NCBI RefSeq assembly: GCF_000699445.3
Contig: NC_067201.1
Coordinates: forward strand, 25,435,033 to 25,499,032
Origin: Schistosoma haematobium
Lineage: Eukaryota > Platyhelminthes > Trematoda > Strigeidida > Schistosomatidae
Direction: 5' to 3'
DNA length: 64,000 nt
In this document: in pieces, positions 25,901 to 38,278 of the stretch
Layout of the letters: each line of letters begins with the position of its first letter
Position numbering within the stretch: position 1 is the stretch's first letter
Made by a program: the position numbers and the translations under genes
Notes under the pieces: generated by a model
The model's database searches: none
Told to the model about the DNA's origin: nothing
The model's input: the letters and a program-made list of their open reading frames with translations, nothing else

Positions 25901-28900
25901 AATTCTAATCTGATTATTACATCGATAGATACAAGGGGAAGTGCAATTCTACCCTGTTATTCGCACCAACCTGTATGACATCAATTGTAAAAATGAAATT
26001 GACAAACACGTTATTTTGTTTAATCGAGCACCCATTTGCGGTCTGCACATACTGAATGTGTGATATTAGGCAAAACAGTGAATATTTCATTTAAAATACA
26101 AATGGTAGTTACAACTGATATGGATAAATGTTTAATGTGTCCTTAATAAATGATGAACTGATTGGGTTGAACAAAACACCAGAAAACAAACTCAACTTAA
26201 TCAAAGTACTGTAGAGTGAACTAGGAATGAAAATCTAAACACTACGATTTGACATGAAAACTGTAATTAATAGTAATAGGTGCTAATCAATTTATAAAAT
26301 AAATGTTTGATGATTGAATGAACTGACATGATGTGATTTCATGAATACACTAACAATCAATGTATTCAAACCGTCCTTCATACTGTGTGGAATTTCATAA
26401 CTGATTTCATTCTTCATATATTTGTGGTGATGGCTGAATTACTAAGTTTGAATGGACTGAAAAGCTTTATAGGTTTTAGCGAAATGGAACATTAGTGTAA
26501 TGTTTTGTTTGTGAACAGTAGGATTTATCTGGATTTCCATTAACATAGTGGTGCATAATAGTAACACAAAAGGAGTGATGCTGAAGAGATGTCACTTTCA
26601 TGTATCAGTTCATTTCAATCTTATTGAATTCACAATTAGGAGTTATGTGAATTCTTATTTATGGATTGTCAAGAAATGACTGGTTCTGTGATTTGTAGAA
26701 TTGTTTAATTTCCCTACCACCCACGTTGTAATCAAACTACATAATTCGAGATTACTCAATTTTATGCCTCCCGTCCTCACTCGGTCAAGCGAAAATTCGT
26801 GAACGTAAATATAATGATAACCATTGAAAATTGAGAACATTGAACGTCTAATGTTTTGCGATTTGTTACGGCTCAGTCATAAATGTAATCAGTGATAGGT
26901 CAATGAACAAAATGATTAATGTGTTATTGCTTTGACGCAGTGTACGCAGTTTATTGTAGTCTAATTTTATTGTAATAATCATTCACATACTTAATCAATG
27001 TTAACATTGATATTGCTTGTGTTTAGCTTCTCTTGAATTATGCATTCTATAATGTTAGAAGTATAGTTAAATACACTGGTGGAGGACGGTTTTTAACAGA
27101 ATTCGGTCTGTGTCTTCCTGATGGCAATCCAGATTCAATAAATACGGTTGAATGTAACGCTGTGATGAATGCAGCCGACAGGAACTTCGAATCCTGGACT
27201 TATTGGGACGAATATGAATTATTTCCCGACTTAAATATAAGTAACATTTTCGTAGGTCATATTACTGATACATACCTTTTTCTGGATTTTTGTCAATTTT
27301 TTATTGGAGTCATTTTGTTCTGCACGCCAAACGAATTTATAATTCTCATTTTGGACAGTACCATCAGAATAAATTCAGGAAATAAATGGTATTTCCCATA
27401 CTCGTATTGTCGTAGACGAGAACTCAGGTGGGGAAATCCAATTTGTCGTTTAGTGCACAATCACACAATGGCTTTGCAAAATATAGAAATCACACATATA
27501 TAACATTTACACATCTTTGCGTTGTCCTTTACATAATCCATTATTCCTCTAATTCTGTTGCTATTTCATTTCCACTCCGATTTCCTTTCTTTTCGCTTCA
27601 TTTCAATCTTCTGCTTTCAGTATTATATTTCCAATTGTTCCTACATACTTCTTAAAACTGTCAGCATACTAAACATCCACCAGATTCTTCCCTCGCCCTC
27701 CAAACGGTCGCTCCTGTAGATGTTTTGCATGCCATGAGGCTTACTTTTTTAAACCGGACGTCCCACTTCTTATCGCCATCGACAGCGTCTAGTGCACCCA
27801 ACACCACACTGCCAGAGCACTCCACTTTACGTCTACTTTCTAGGCCGGACCTCACAAACTAATCACTCATTTCTCGGCCTCCCAACGGCGTCCGCAGAAC
27901 TGCATCCTTTCCGCCTCCCCTTTGGTAGCAATACCAAGTGTAGCAAACTCAAGTGAGGAAACCCTGATAAACTCAGAGATGAAGATTTCACCAAATTAAA
28001 TGTTTTATTTTATGCTTTTGATTTCGAGAATTTCTCTCAGAGCTTAAACAGCCCACACAAAATAAAACTACTAATAAATTAAGTGATGTATAGTTGGGGA
28101 AAATGTTAACATGACAGTAAATAGTGAGTTCAAATACGTTGTATATTGCTTATAAAATTAAGCGTTTATGTTATCTTATTCACAGAGAGCTTAGTCGGCG
28201 ATTCAAACAATTACTTTGTAAGGAACATATTCTGAAATCCCTCTTCGAGTCCTCATTATCTACATTCTGCTTGAATTTCATGTTATCCGAAATATTACAG
28301 TTAAGTGAACAAGAACAGAGAAGGAATTTATGCAAACCGATTTATCAAGTACGCGTAACTGAAAAACTGTGATACACCCACCTAGTGTACGCTATTTGCT
28401 CTCCTGTAAGTTTCTTCATATATCAGATCTCCAATCAATGTTGGACAAATAAAGTCTAGTTAATTCCCGACTGTCCATTGATTACCTCTTTAAGTATTAC
28501 TATTACTACTCTCTAAACTGAACTGTTTAAAGTATTCTTCAGAACTAATGACCTCAGTCATGTTGGTCCCTGTTACAATCAACTGTCTCAACAATGCTTT
28601 CTTCGTTTATTTAATAGAATTCTAAACATACACTCCCGCTATTTTGTATGGAGCAGGAACTATTATAGTCCACTGACTAACCAATGCATACGTTTTCTTT
28701 TGTGGGTGATTCTCACTACCATTACATGACTTCAGAGTTTTGCAGTTCAATCAAAAAGACTAGGTGTAGAAAAACAAAGAATGAGAGGAGCTAACCACTA
28801 TTCAAATGTCTTTTGCCTAAACACACATCTCTGTGATCGACAAATTTCCACTGTACACCATTACATGGTCAACAATCTTCTAAGATCATGTATAAGCGTA

Positions 28901-30305
28901 AGTTAAGATATATCATGAGTTGGTGAAATCGAAAGCCTTCGTAAACTACTAAGGAATTCGACTTAGTAGAACGCTCAACCTTATAGAATTCACGACAATG
29001 AAACATGATTATGTAGTATTAATTATCGTGATGACGGTTTTTGAGTTGGATCTTTTCGTACACATTTCGTATGGCCTTTGGTTTCTCTGCAGAAATAATA
29101 CCACACTTATTTCCTTGTTCACTGATATTCACGAAGAGAGATCGTGTGAGCGTCCGATCGCTGATTTTTCTTCTGAACTACATTTCTTTAACTTTTCAAT
29201 ACATATTAATGCTTAACTTTACAATTATACATTATTTGCCTCCCTCGTTTGTTTGGCTTTGGATAACTTCGGAAAACTCCAGTATTAGGCAATATCAGAC
29301 TTTCGTTAACCGTCTGCTGTGCTTAGTGAAAATATTTTCATCATCAGGTTACGATAACCCATTTCATGAAAACAAATCGAGAAAGTTTGTCATTAATAAT
29401 AACACCCTAATGACCAAAGCGCAGTAAAATAACAATTGATTTGAAGAATTCAGTTCGCTTCGGATAGTTTTTTACAATGTCATTTATGGTAGAGTTCTAA
29501 AGTAAGCTTATAAACAAAAATATCTGGTCGAAAATCATCAACAGCTGACTCCATTTCAGTAGTGATATTAATTTTAGAAGAGTCATTTTACTTCTTACTG
29601 CAGTCACATAACTACTTAATCATTAGTCTTTGATCATTCATGTATGTCAGATACGATAAAACACTAATTAGCCATGGTTGGCCTAGAAATATTTGAATAA
29701 TTATTTCATCCTAGAATATCTCTCCAAAGTTTCCTTACTTCCTTTGGCTATCAAGTTATCAAATCATGATTTACACTGTCTTCAAATTGAATAACTTGCA
29801 TATGTATTTCACATCAATGCAGTAGCTTGTTTCATTTCGTTATTTCTTCTATCTCATGCAGTTGAAATCATTCAGTCGTACATATCCACAATCAACTGCC
29901 GGTCAACCTGTCGAACTGAGATTCGATGTCGATTCAGGTGTGTTTTATTATGCTTTTGTACCCACACAGAAGTATTGTACAAACGTGGACGCAGCATTGT
30001 TAGTTGCAGAGATTTTTGTTCCAATGTCGATTCATTATCCATATGGAGTGAGAACTCGTTTTGTACCAGAACAATTATATTATAAAATGTATGAAAATAA
30101 TACTAATTTAATGTTTGTCTATGCCCCATGTACGTTGATCAACACAAATATTGAACTTATGGAAATAACGATCATACCAAACCAAACACAAGATAAGCAT
30201 TCAGACAACAATTATAGTCATTTACCGATTTATTCGAAATCTGTATCAACATTGTTAATTGTGAACTCCTTGATATTTTCACATCTTTCAACATATTTTG
30301 TCTAA
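19976..30305 (+). CDS. Endoglycoceramidase-like glycoside hydrolase (GH5 family), four exons
   Basis: Exons are 19976-20735 (GTAAGT donor), 23493-23776 (GTGAGA), 27027 to about 27251 (GTAGGT; GTAACA at 27241 is an alternative) and 29862-30305 (TAA). Phases join in frame, giving about 570 residues. Endoglycoceramidases split glycosphingolipids into oligosaccharide and ceramide. The GH5 acid/base Glu lies in YNLINEPPPG near residue 236, and the nucleophile Glu in GGGRFLTEFG in exon 3. A signal peptide or anchor lies near residues 22-44. The C terminus is hydrophobic (VSTLLIVNSLIFSHL), as in GPI-anchored proteins, suggesting a surface or secreted enzyme. The exon 1 to 2 join LLPNNAGHNL fits the family's 'LLPG-AG-NL' stretch. 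The join between exon 3 and 4 is least certain, and a small exon may be missing there. No disabling change was seen. Confidence 0.85.
22395..22455 (+). ncRNA. Degenerate hammerhead/Smα fragment in intron 1 of the GH5 gene
   Basis: The plus strand has a stem I pair (CACTG with CAGTG), a CTGACAA in place of CTGATGA, a short stem II (GTC with GAC) and TGAAC in place of GAAAC, followed by ACGGCC. This follows the layout of the better copy at 57331-57388. Core changes make cleavage unlikely. The tRNA-like part is absent. Confidence 0.5.
27360..27990. repeat. Probable dispersed repeat in intron 3 of the GH5 gene
   Basis: Between 27660 and 27990 the sequence is clearly richer in G+C than the flanking intron and carries a meaningless minus-strand frame. 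This contrast suggests an inserted repeat, but no family-specific motif is visible. The rest of intron 3 (27991-29861) shows no feature beyond short unsupported frames. Confidence 0.3.
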
Positions 30306-30411
30306 ACTAAAGAAATTTTACTTCATATAATGTATCAAATTTACTTTCATTTTCACAAGTTACCTACTTGTAGGTCAGAAAATGTAAAAACATGTACATA
30401 TTACATGCAAA

Positions 30412-30417
30412 ATAAAA
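30412..30417 (+). terminator. Polyadenylation signal of the endoglycoceramidase-like gene
   Basis: AATAAA about 107 bases after the stop codon at 30303-30305, on the coding strand. Confidence 0.55.
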
Positions 30418-30669
30418 TTACATGAATTAAAAATGAATGCGCATAAAGATTACGTAGAAAATATTAAAAAAAATAGCGTATAGCAAGAAGAAATTAGCGG
30501 AATACAGTCAGTCAGTCAGCAACAACGTAGAACTTCGTACGTACGTACATCAGTTCGAGTTGCCACACCACATTAGCACAGAGATGCAGTTGTCGATTCA
30601 AATCCCATAGTGGTAGAGGTAATAAGAGTATAAGCAGTAATCGGGAAGATTAGGGTTTGGAGATGTTAT

Positions 30670-31898
30670 TTAAAGAGTATAATCCAGTGAAATAAATCTG
30701 GAAAGAGGAAAAAAGGGACATGAAGAATTCAGAAGATTAGAATTTGGGAGAACACAAAGTGGGGACCTGCACCTGCGCGATTGCAAACGATTTTGAGCCA
30801 TGTCATTCAAGGTCTCTAACCATCGGTTGCTATCATCTCGCGGTTCCCAACTAGGTAGTCTACACCTACCAACATGGCTCAGTCCACTTGTCAGTGACTT
30901 CATGGACTTGTGCCATGTTTTGGTTTGGCCGCCCCTAGCTTTCTTCCAACCTACTCCTATACCACTGAACATAGCACGTCGAGGCAGTCGGTGGTTGGGC
31001 ATACGTAACACGTGTCCCAGACATCTCAACTGATGAAGTTTCACTACTTCATCAATTGATTTGCTATCCCTACCTAGTACCCGTTTCCTAACAAATGCGT
31101 TACTTACTCGATGGTCCCATGATATACGAGCAGTGATTCGAAGACACCTATGATCAAATACTAGTAACCTACGGATATCCTCTACTCTTACCGGCCATGT
31201 TTCACTGCCATAAAGTAGGACGGAACGAACTGCTGCGCAGTAAACACGTCCTTTGGTTGATAGACGGATATCTCGCCTACGCCATAAATGACGCAAGTTG
31301 GCAAAAGCTAGTCGAGCCTTCTGTATCCGTGCTGAGATTTCGTCACACACCAGACCACAAGGGCTGATGAGACTTCCAAGATAAGTGAAGCGGTCGACAC
31401 ACTCAACTACTTCACTCCCTATCACTAGTTCGGGTGTCGATGTAACCCAATCCTGAAGCAACATTTTGCATTTCGAGGGAGAGAATCGCATCCCGAGCAT
31501 GCTTGCATTGTTGCTTAGAGTGGTCAGAAGACTCTGCATTTTGTCAGCGTCTTCACCAAATAAAACTATGTCATCTGCATATTCTAAGCCAACAAGTGAA
31601 CCTCCCGGTAGAAGTTCAACCCTGGAAATTTAGATGAGAAGAGTGTTATCTCTAAAAGTACGTCGACCACAAAGTTGAACAAGAATGGGGAGAGTGGACA
31701 GCCCTGACGAACACCACTTGAGGTAATCAATTCTGATGACAGTTCGCCATAAGCTCTCACTCTACCAGTTGTGTTCGAGTAGAGAGCCTTTATAAGGTTA
31801 ATGTACTTCTTTGGAACTCCGTTCAGTGACAAACACTGCCATAGAACCTCACGATCAACAGAGTCGAATGCCGCCTTAAGGTCGAGAAATACTACCAT
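30670..31898 (-). pseudogene. Reverse transcriptase and C-terminal domain of the RTE-like element
   Basis: Two frames together cover RT motifs: palm LKAAFDSVD and GVRQGCPLSP (31898-31584), then YADDIVLFGEDADKMQ continuing in the frame at 31539 down to 30670. The frame shift lies near 31600. The C-terminal portion, with YGSETWPVR and GHVLRMPNHRLPRRAM, is typical of RTE-like elements. Confidence 0.8.
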
Positions 31899-34440
31899 TG
31901 TGGGGCGTCTGAATGTGTGTCTGTGTTCTAGGACCTGACGTAGTGTGAATATCTGGTCTATACAACCACGTCCAGGTCGAAAACCATCCTGATTTTTCTA
32001 GTCCGCTCTTCACGAGCTTTAGTTAGACGTCGAAGTATTATTCAAGCTAATATTTTAGACACTATATTTGTCAAACTGATTCCTCTATGATTGTCACAAG
32101 AGGACTTTTGTCCTTTCTTATAGACTGGCACAATCAGTGATTGAGACCAGTCAGATAGGATTACATCCAGTTCCCGAATTCTACCTAAGACCTCGGTTAA
32201 TCTCATTGCTAATACTGGACCACCATCCTTAAAAATCTCAGGAGTAAACCTGTCAGGGCCTGCTGCTCTCCCTCGTTTCAGATTTCCTATGGCTTTTTCA
32301 ACTTCGTAAAGAGTCGGAGGACCTACATTAACTTGCCATTCAGGTTGACTGGAGATCGTGGGAAACCGAAGTGTGGCTGAAGGCCAGTTGAACTAATCCC
32401 TAAAGTGTTCTGCCCATCGATCCAATCTCCTGGATTGAGAATGTATAATATGACCATCTTTCTCTGAGAGTGTTTCGCTAACAGTCGGTTTCCTAATACC
32501 GGATTCCTTAACAAGTCTGAACAATTGTCTGCTATTACCTATTGCCGCTGCCTTTTCCATCTCTCTTGCTTTCGCCACCCACCACTGTTCGCGATCATTG
32601 CGTAGGCTTCTTGTCAGCTTGCGCTTAAGCTGACTCCGCTCTTCATTATCTTCAGAGCCAGGTGGGATGAGTTTCCGAGCATCTATCAGTGAGATAGATG
32701 CTGCTGAGATCCAGTGTTGCTCCCTAACCTTCTGGTTTACCTTACTAGCAGATATCACTGCTGTTTCCACAGCTTTTCGGATATCATTCCATGCTGCCTC
32801 GGGGTGGGCATCACATACATGGCTGCCTTTATTGTTTTCCTAGTTGTTCCTGAAATATACTCTTAACTTGACTATCATTAAGTAGGCCCCTAAGAGGTTT
32901 CCTTGCAGAGTCTTTCCTACGTCCAGTAAGACGCAAGCAAATACGCGCTCGCACTAGAGCATGATCTGAATCTAAGCATGTGCTCCAGAATGAGCGACAG
33001 TCTTCAATCGAGCCCTCCATCGGTGGCTGATAGCTATGTGATCTATTCGGGTCCAACGTTGGGACGAATTAGGGGTCTCCATGTTAAAAGATGTTTTTCC
33101 TTATGTTTAATGTTAGTATTTGCAAGGAACAGGCGGTTATCTGAGCATAGCTGCAACAGACGGTCGCCATTATCTGTTCTTTGAGCCACGATGCCATAAG
33201 ATCCACGTAGGTTTCTTTCCCCATCTCTTAGTTTACCTACTTGAGCATTAAAGTCACCGGCCACTGTTACTACATCAGAGCGCCTAGCTTTTAGGAGTAG
33301 GTGCGAAAGCTTTCTGTAAAACTCATCTTTTACATCATCTGAGCTGCAGTCAGTGGGAGAATAGGCAGAGACGACGAAGAGGCAACGATGAGTGTCCCTA
33401 TCTTTCCGGATTCTTAGTGTTCCGTTCAGTCGGACAGCGCACAAACGACTGTCTACTGGGATCCACTCTAAGAGAGCTAGTTCTGCCCTAGGACTCAATG
33501 CTATACCTACGCCGGCGAGGCCACGGGAAGCAGAATCAGGGCTTCCAGATACACGAAGCGTAAATCGAGTCGGTACTTTATTTTGGCATGGTGAGGTCAA
33601 ATGAATGACGCTACTTGGATCCTGTATGCGCGTTTCGGAGAAGCAGCACACATCGATGGTGCGAGATTCTAAAGTTTTAGCTAAGGAAGCCTGCTATCCT
33701 ATTTGGCAAAGTGTTCGTACGTTAAAAGCTCCTATGTGTAGTTTAGAGCGTGGTTTCAGGAGACCAGGAATGGCGTTCCACGTACTCGAATCGTTTGCCC
33801 TAGCGGTGCGAGGTGATAAAGAGACGTGGGGAGGGTTAGTCGGGGAGATAAGAGAGGTATTAGAAGGTGTAGGAAAGATTTGAATGTGACCACCTTGGTC
33901 TCTTGTGCTGTCACGGGTATGAGGGCTGATTTCACTTCCCGGCTGCCCACACCAAGGAAGGGTATTTCTTGAGGAACCTGAAAAGGAAATTGGATTAGTG
34001 TTGGTCTTGATGACCTGGGAGCGTGACCGCAGAGCCCAAGGGACAACTGCTTGAGGCCGGTCGCGCACGGCCTTTTTGTGGAAGGTCTTTGACGTGTTAG
34101 CTCCGCTCTTCAAAGGGCCTTACCGCCGGAGACGGAAATCCGTGAGGTAAGGTGAAGTGTGACATTTTTAGGGTCGACCTTTTCTAACCCCACCCCTCTT
34201 TGTGGGAAGGCAGCATCGCTGTCATGCTGGATGTCCGAGGGAAACACCTTACTGCTGTCACACCCTCTACAGTCAGCAGTACGACTTCGCCCTCAGACCT
34301 TGAGTTGCTGCTTTTAGTCTTACCGTTCACCAATCGACCTGCCTGGCATGGTAGAACCTGCAGGAACATATGTTCCAGCCAATATAGCTTGGTTGGGTCA
34401 TCACGATAGGCAAGCCCGACCACCGCGTCAAGGTAGCAGC
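30690..34440 (-). mobile_element. RTE-like non-LTR retrotransposon, nearly full length, inactive
   Basis: On the minus strand a 5' region (about 34440-34130) is followed by an apurinic-like endonuclease (33651-33043, with CCFSETR and VAGDFNAQVG), a linker with DSDHALVRARI (about 33056-32830), a coiled Lys/Arg-rich spacer (32770-32393) and a reverse transcriptase with FLDLKAAFDSVD, SGVRQGCPLSPFLF and LEYADDIVLF, then a C-terminal domain (31539-30670). Frameshifts break the polyprotein into at least five pieces. Schistosome RTE-clade families such as SR2 and SR3/Perere-3 have this organisation; the exact family is not resolved. Confidence 0.85.
33043..33651 (-). pseudogene. Endonuclease domain of the RTE-like element
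   Basis: This frame of 202 codons has the endonuclease/exonuclease/phosphatase fold motifs SETR, GDFNAQVG and a late TW-P stretch. The frame breaks just before the expected H-bearing C-terminal motif, which continues in other frames at 33056-32829 (DSDHALV). It nicks target DNA in active elements; this copy is disrupted. Confidence 0.8.
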
Positions 34441-34572
34441 TTCGATCGGGTTAGCGAAATACGAGAATGAATAATCGGTAATAATTGAATATTGACAAAA
34501 AGAAATTCATTAGTGTTAGGGATAGGGTCAGCGTTGGGTTTTTGTGTTTGGTTGTATTAAGCTCATTAAACT

Positions 34573-34674
34573 ATTGTATTATTTTAAATAAAAATAATAT
34601 ATTTGTAATATCCCAATGAGTAGAAAATTAGATTTTCTGACGTTCCGTGACTTTGTGTAAGTCACTTCTTCAGA
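34573..34674 (+). repeat. Inverted terminal repeat, 5' side of the Penelope-like element
   Basis: About 95 bases pair with 36438-36530 in reverse complement, including the blocks 'gtagaaaattagattttctg' and 'gtgactttgtgtaagt'. Small mismatches occur. Confidence 0.8.
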
Positions 34675-36437
34675 GAATCATCGGGGTCTCGCTTTGGTTT
34701 GCTTTGCATCCCAAATCATGTAATGTCTCACGGTTTTATGGCTTACCAAAAATTCATAAACTAGATATTCCTCTAAGACCGATAGTAGACTTCACAAACA
34801 CCCCAACATATGCATTATCGAAATATTTAAGCAATATATTAAAACCACTACAGCTCAACCTACATAATATAATTAAAGACACATATGACTTTAAATCAAA
34901 ATTATCCGGATTAATCATCGAGAAGAATGGAATCATGGTAAGCTTTGATGTCGTTTCTTTATACACAAGTGTTCCCATTGATAAATGCTTAGAATTCATT
35001 ATTGGTTTACTTGAGAACGACAATACTCTTCCTGACAGATGCCCGCTGAGCATCAGTTTAATCATGAAATCCTTAAAACTTTGCTTAAATTCAACGCTAT
35101 TTACTTTTAATGGTATGTTATTCAAACAAACTAACGGTGTGGCAATGGGATCCCCAGTGTCCCCGATTGTGACCAACCTTTTATGGCATACATAGAATCA
35201 AATATCTTCGCCCGCAACATTATACCACAAATTTGGCTTAGATATGTAGACGATACATTTGTTGTTATATAAAAGACTCATCTAAGATCTTTTCTAAACG
35301 AATAAATACACTTTCATCACACATTAAATTCACCAATGAAAATGAAAATGCACATGGTGAGCTACCATTCTTGGATTGCTTAGTAAAACGAAATCCAAAT
35401 GAAAGTCTAAACCTATCCATTTACCGAAAACCGACGCACTCAAATCGTTATATTGACTTCCTTTCAGTGCTAAGATCTCGCTAGCCTTAAATCTTTTAGA
35501 AGAGCTAACAAGATCATCACATCAGAGGAAGACAAACGAAAAGAACAAATGAATATAATCAGCATCTCCCAATTTAATAATTTTCCTATGAAGATTATTA
35601 GAAGCATATTAAAACAAAACAGTTTATTACGTTATAATAATGATTCGAATGAAATGCCATGGATTGGTACTGCAGTTCTACCATACCGTCATGGCACAAC
35701 AGAAGAAATCCAAAGAATCTTAAAACATCACAGAATTAAAGTATATTACAAAACAACGAACACACTACGTAATACTTTAGTTCGCCTGAAAGAAAAATTC
35801 CTTTCATGTCCACACAGAACTGCGTCTACAAATGAGGTTGTATCGATTGTGATGCCTATTATATTGAGAGTCATCCCGCGAAATCTTGACTAGAGCCAAA
35901 GAACATATTAGGTACACAAAGAAACCTCCTAACAATCCTGTAGAACTGAACCAACTTCAAATTAAATCGGCAATAGCAGTTCATGCCATTTTCAACAACC
36001 ACCAAATCGACTTTAAAAATATCAAAATATTGCAAAAAGCTTTTCCAACTACAAAGAAAGGAGGGTAGCTGAGGCGTTCCATATAATGCTTAATCCTACT
36101 TCTCTCAATAGAAAAGAAGGCCTTACCATACATCCTACTTGGACCATCTATCCTAACCATTCAGTCTGATCGTATTTACAATTTCACACTATCATATTAC
36201 AAATTTAAACTCTATCCTTTCTTACCATAAAGGTCACACAAGTTTTCATTCTTAAACAATGCACACATACATACATACACAAATTTACATACATATCACT
36301 TATGAATCACCTTGACAGAAATGACAAGACATCAACTTGTTCAGACCTGTTTTTGATTGATCAGATATTATTCTTGCATTGTTCCATTGTACTATTTAAA
36401 CTTGGATTAATTTTAATTTGGTAATTTATTTACTCTG

Positions 36438-36530
36438 AAGAAGTTACTTACACCAAGTCACGAAACGCCAGAAAATCTAATTTTCTACTCATTTGGATAT
36501 TACAAATACATTATTTTTATTTAAAACAAT
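36438..36530 (-). repeat. Inverted terminal repeat, 3' side of the Penelope-like element
   Basis: Reverse complement partner of 34573-34674. Penelope-like elements are known to end in terminal repeats that can be inverted. Confidence 0.8.
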
Positions 36531-36689
36531 CAACCCAATCCTCAATTTATTCGAAATCATCAAATCAAACCTTGGTAATGATACTTATATTGTATTATAT
36601 GTCTGATCATTGTAATTTAGATACTCAATCCACTATGTAAATTTCTGTGTGAGTTTGGTTGTTACAACTACATCTCGGTCCTAAACCCA

Positions 36690-37440
36690 AATTTTCATGA
36701 GGCTTCATCGTAGCTGACGTCCTTGTTCCCATAATCGGTATTGGTTCTCTGCAATCGCATAAAATACTCGTAGACGTTATAGACTGGAAACTTGTCGTTG
36801 CCGATCATAGCAGTGAACTTAGAGGAATTACATCTAATGAGATGTCCATACATTTATGAATCAAACGTCAAATACATCAATTTAGTTAATCAGTTCCTGG
36901 ACGTATTACGACCGGGTTTCAAAAGTGACAAACCGACACACCGTCGTACATCACATAAAGACAGAGAGACCATCAGTGTTCGTGAGTCCAAGACACTTTG
37001 ACCCCTCTCGTCTGGTTCTGCAAAGAACGAATTCAACAAAAAGATAGAGTTGGGTATCATACGCCCTCCGATAGTTCGTGGGCATCACCGCTTCATATGG
37101 TACTCAAGAAAAACTCTTCTGATGCAGCGGATGCACTATCGAGATTAAATATCAATACCTTCACAATACCCGATATAAACTATCAAGATATAGCAAAACA
37201 TCAAAAGCTCGACTCTGTTAGTATCGACAGAGTAAAAACAGCGTTTTTAGAATACACTGAAAAACAGATAAAGATAAAACCGTCTTAATCCGCAGCAGAA
37301 CAAGCACCATACAAACTACCTGCAACAAAAGATACTTCACATCAAAGTTTAGCGGCAACAGAAACTACAACGAGATCAGGAAGAAGAGTACACTGGCAAG
37401 ATAAGTATGTAGTAACCACCATATTTATCTAGACCAAACC
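36690..37440 (+). mobile_element. Internally deleted Ty3/gypsy retrotransposon remnant
   Basis: Plus-strand translation gives the end of the protease region (VLVPIIGIGSLQSHKILVD), the RT N terminus (LRPGF, then KIELGIIRPSDSSWASPLHM), then jumps to ADALSRLN, the end of the RNase H domain, and then to a pol C-terminal piece (RSGRRVHWQDKY). RT palm, most of RNase H and integrase are missing. Stops occur. This resembles schistosome gypsy-like families such as Boudicca, but the family is not proven. The sequence just upstream (36531-36680) may be LTR. Confidence 0.75.
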
Positions 37441-38278
37441 CTGAGATGGTTCTTATAACACTGTTATATCTGATCGTCGCTGATTGTTGTGTCGGAAACG
37501 CTTATCACTTATACTCGGAACGAAGGACCTCTGCAATTCCAACGACGCGAAAGTAAGAACACAAAGACAGGTATAAGTGAAGATTTGTTAGCCCCAAAAC
37601 ACTATGACGACGACCCTAGTCTAAAATACGCTCATTTATATACTGATTGTACACCCATTTTGATTAACAATTAGGATCAAATCACATATATGAAAAATAC
37701 TTAGAGTTATAACAAATCACATACTAAGCATAGTTCATGTCAACTGTGTACAAGAATATCGTATATTATACAGGATAATAATAATAATAATTTATATTCT
37801 GAAAATAATAATTACAGAATTCACGCCAATTTACAGGCATGATCAATTTGATATCAATAGTAACATTAGATGTACAGAACAAACATGTGATAGGAGAATG
37901 TTTTAAGTATACTAGTTCAGTAGTTGTTCAGGTAGTACATATATTACAGCGATCCAATGCATCAGCCGGGGATTTTTAATATTTATTAAATGGACAGCCT
38001 GTTGATTTATTAACGGAGTGATTAAGGTCAATTCGTGTGCCAGATCGAAATAATGATAATTATCTACAACTAGAGAAATTAAAACGAAAACAGAGAGCAC
38101 GGAACATTAAAGCGGTATTTACCAAAATATATCAATCAGGTCTACCTAAATGCGTGTGTCATGCGACATAGTGATATACTGTTGATGTTATTCAAATTAG
38201 TTAAAGTTGCTAGGGGCGGTGTTAACATATTGACAGCAAGTGGGTAGTTTTACTGAGGGAATTCACTAATAAAGATGG

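Larger units (their letters stand above)
34570..36530 (+). mobile_element. Penelope-like element (RT plus remnant GIY-YIG region), inactive
   Basis: The plus strand encodes FYGLPKIHK, LRPIVDFTNTPTY, SFDVVSLYTSVP, GVAMGSPVSPIVTNL and RYVDDTFVV, which are diagnostic RT motifs of Penelope-like elements. A C-terminal part (35549-36090) contains the region expected for the GIY-YIG endonuclease, degraded by frame changes. Several stops break the frame (near 35192 and 35270). The element is bounded by imperfect inverted terminal repeats, one containing the start-side tgagtagaaaattagatttt and the other its complement. Confidence 0.85.
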
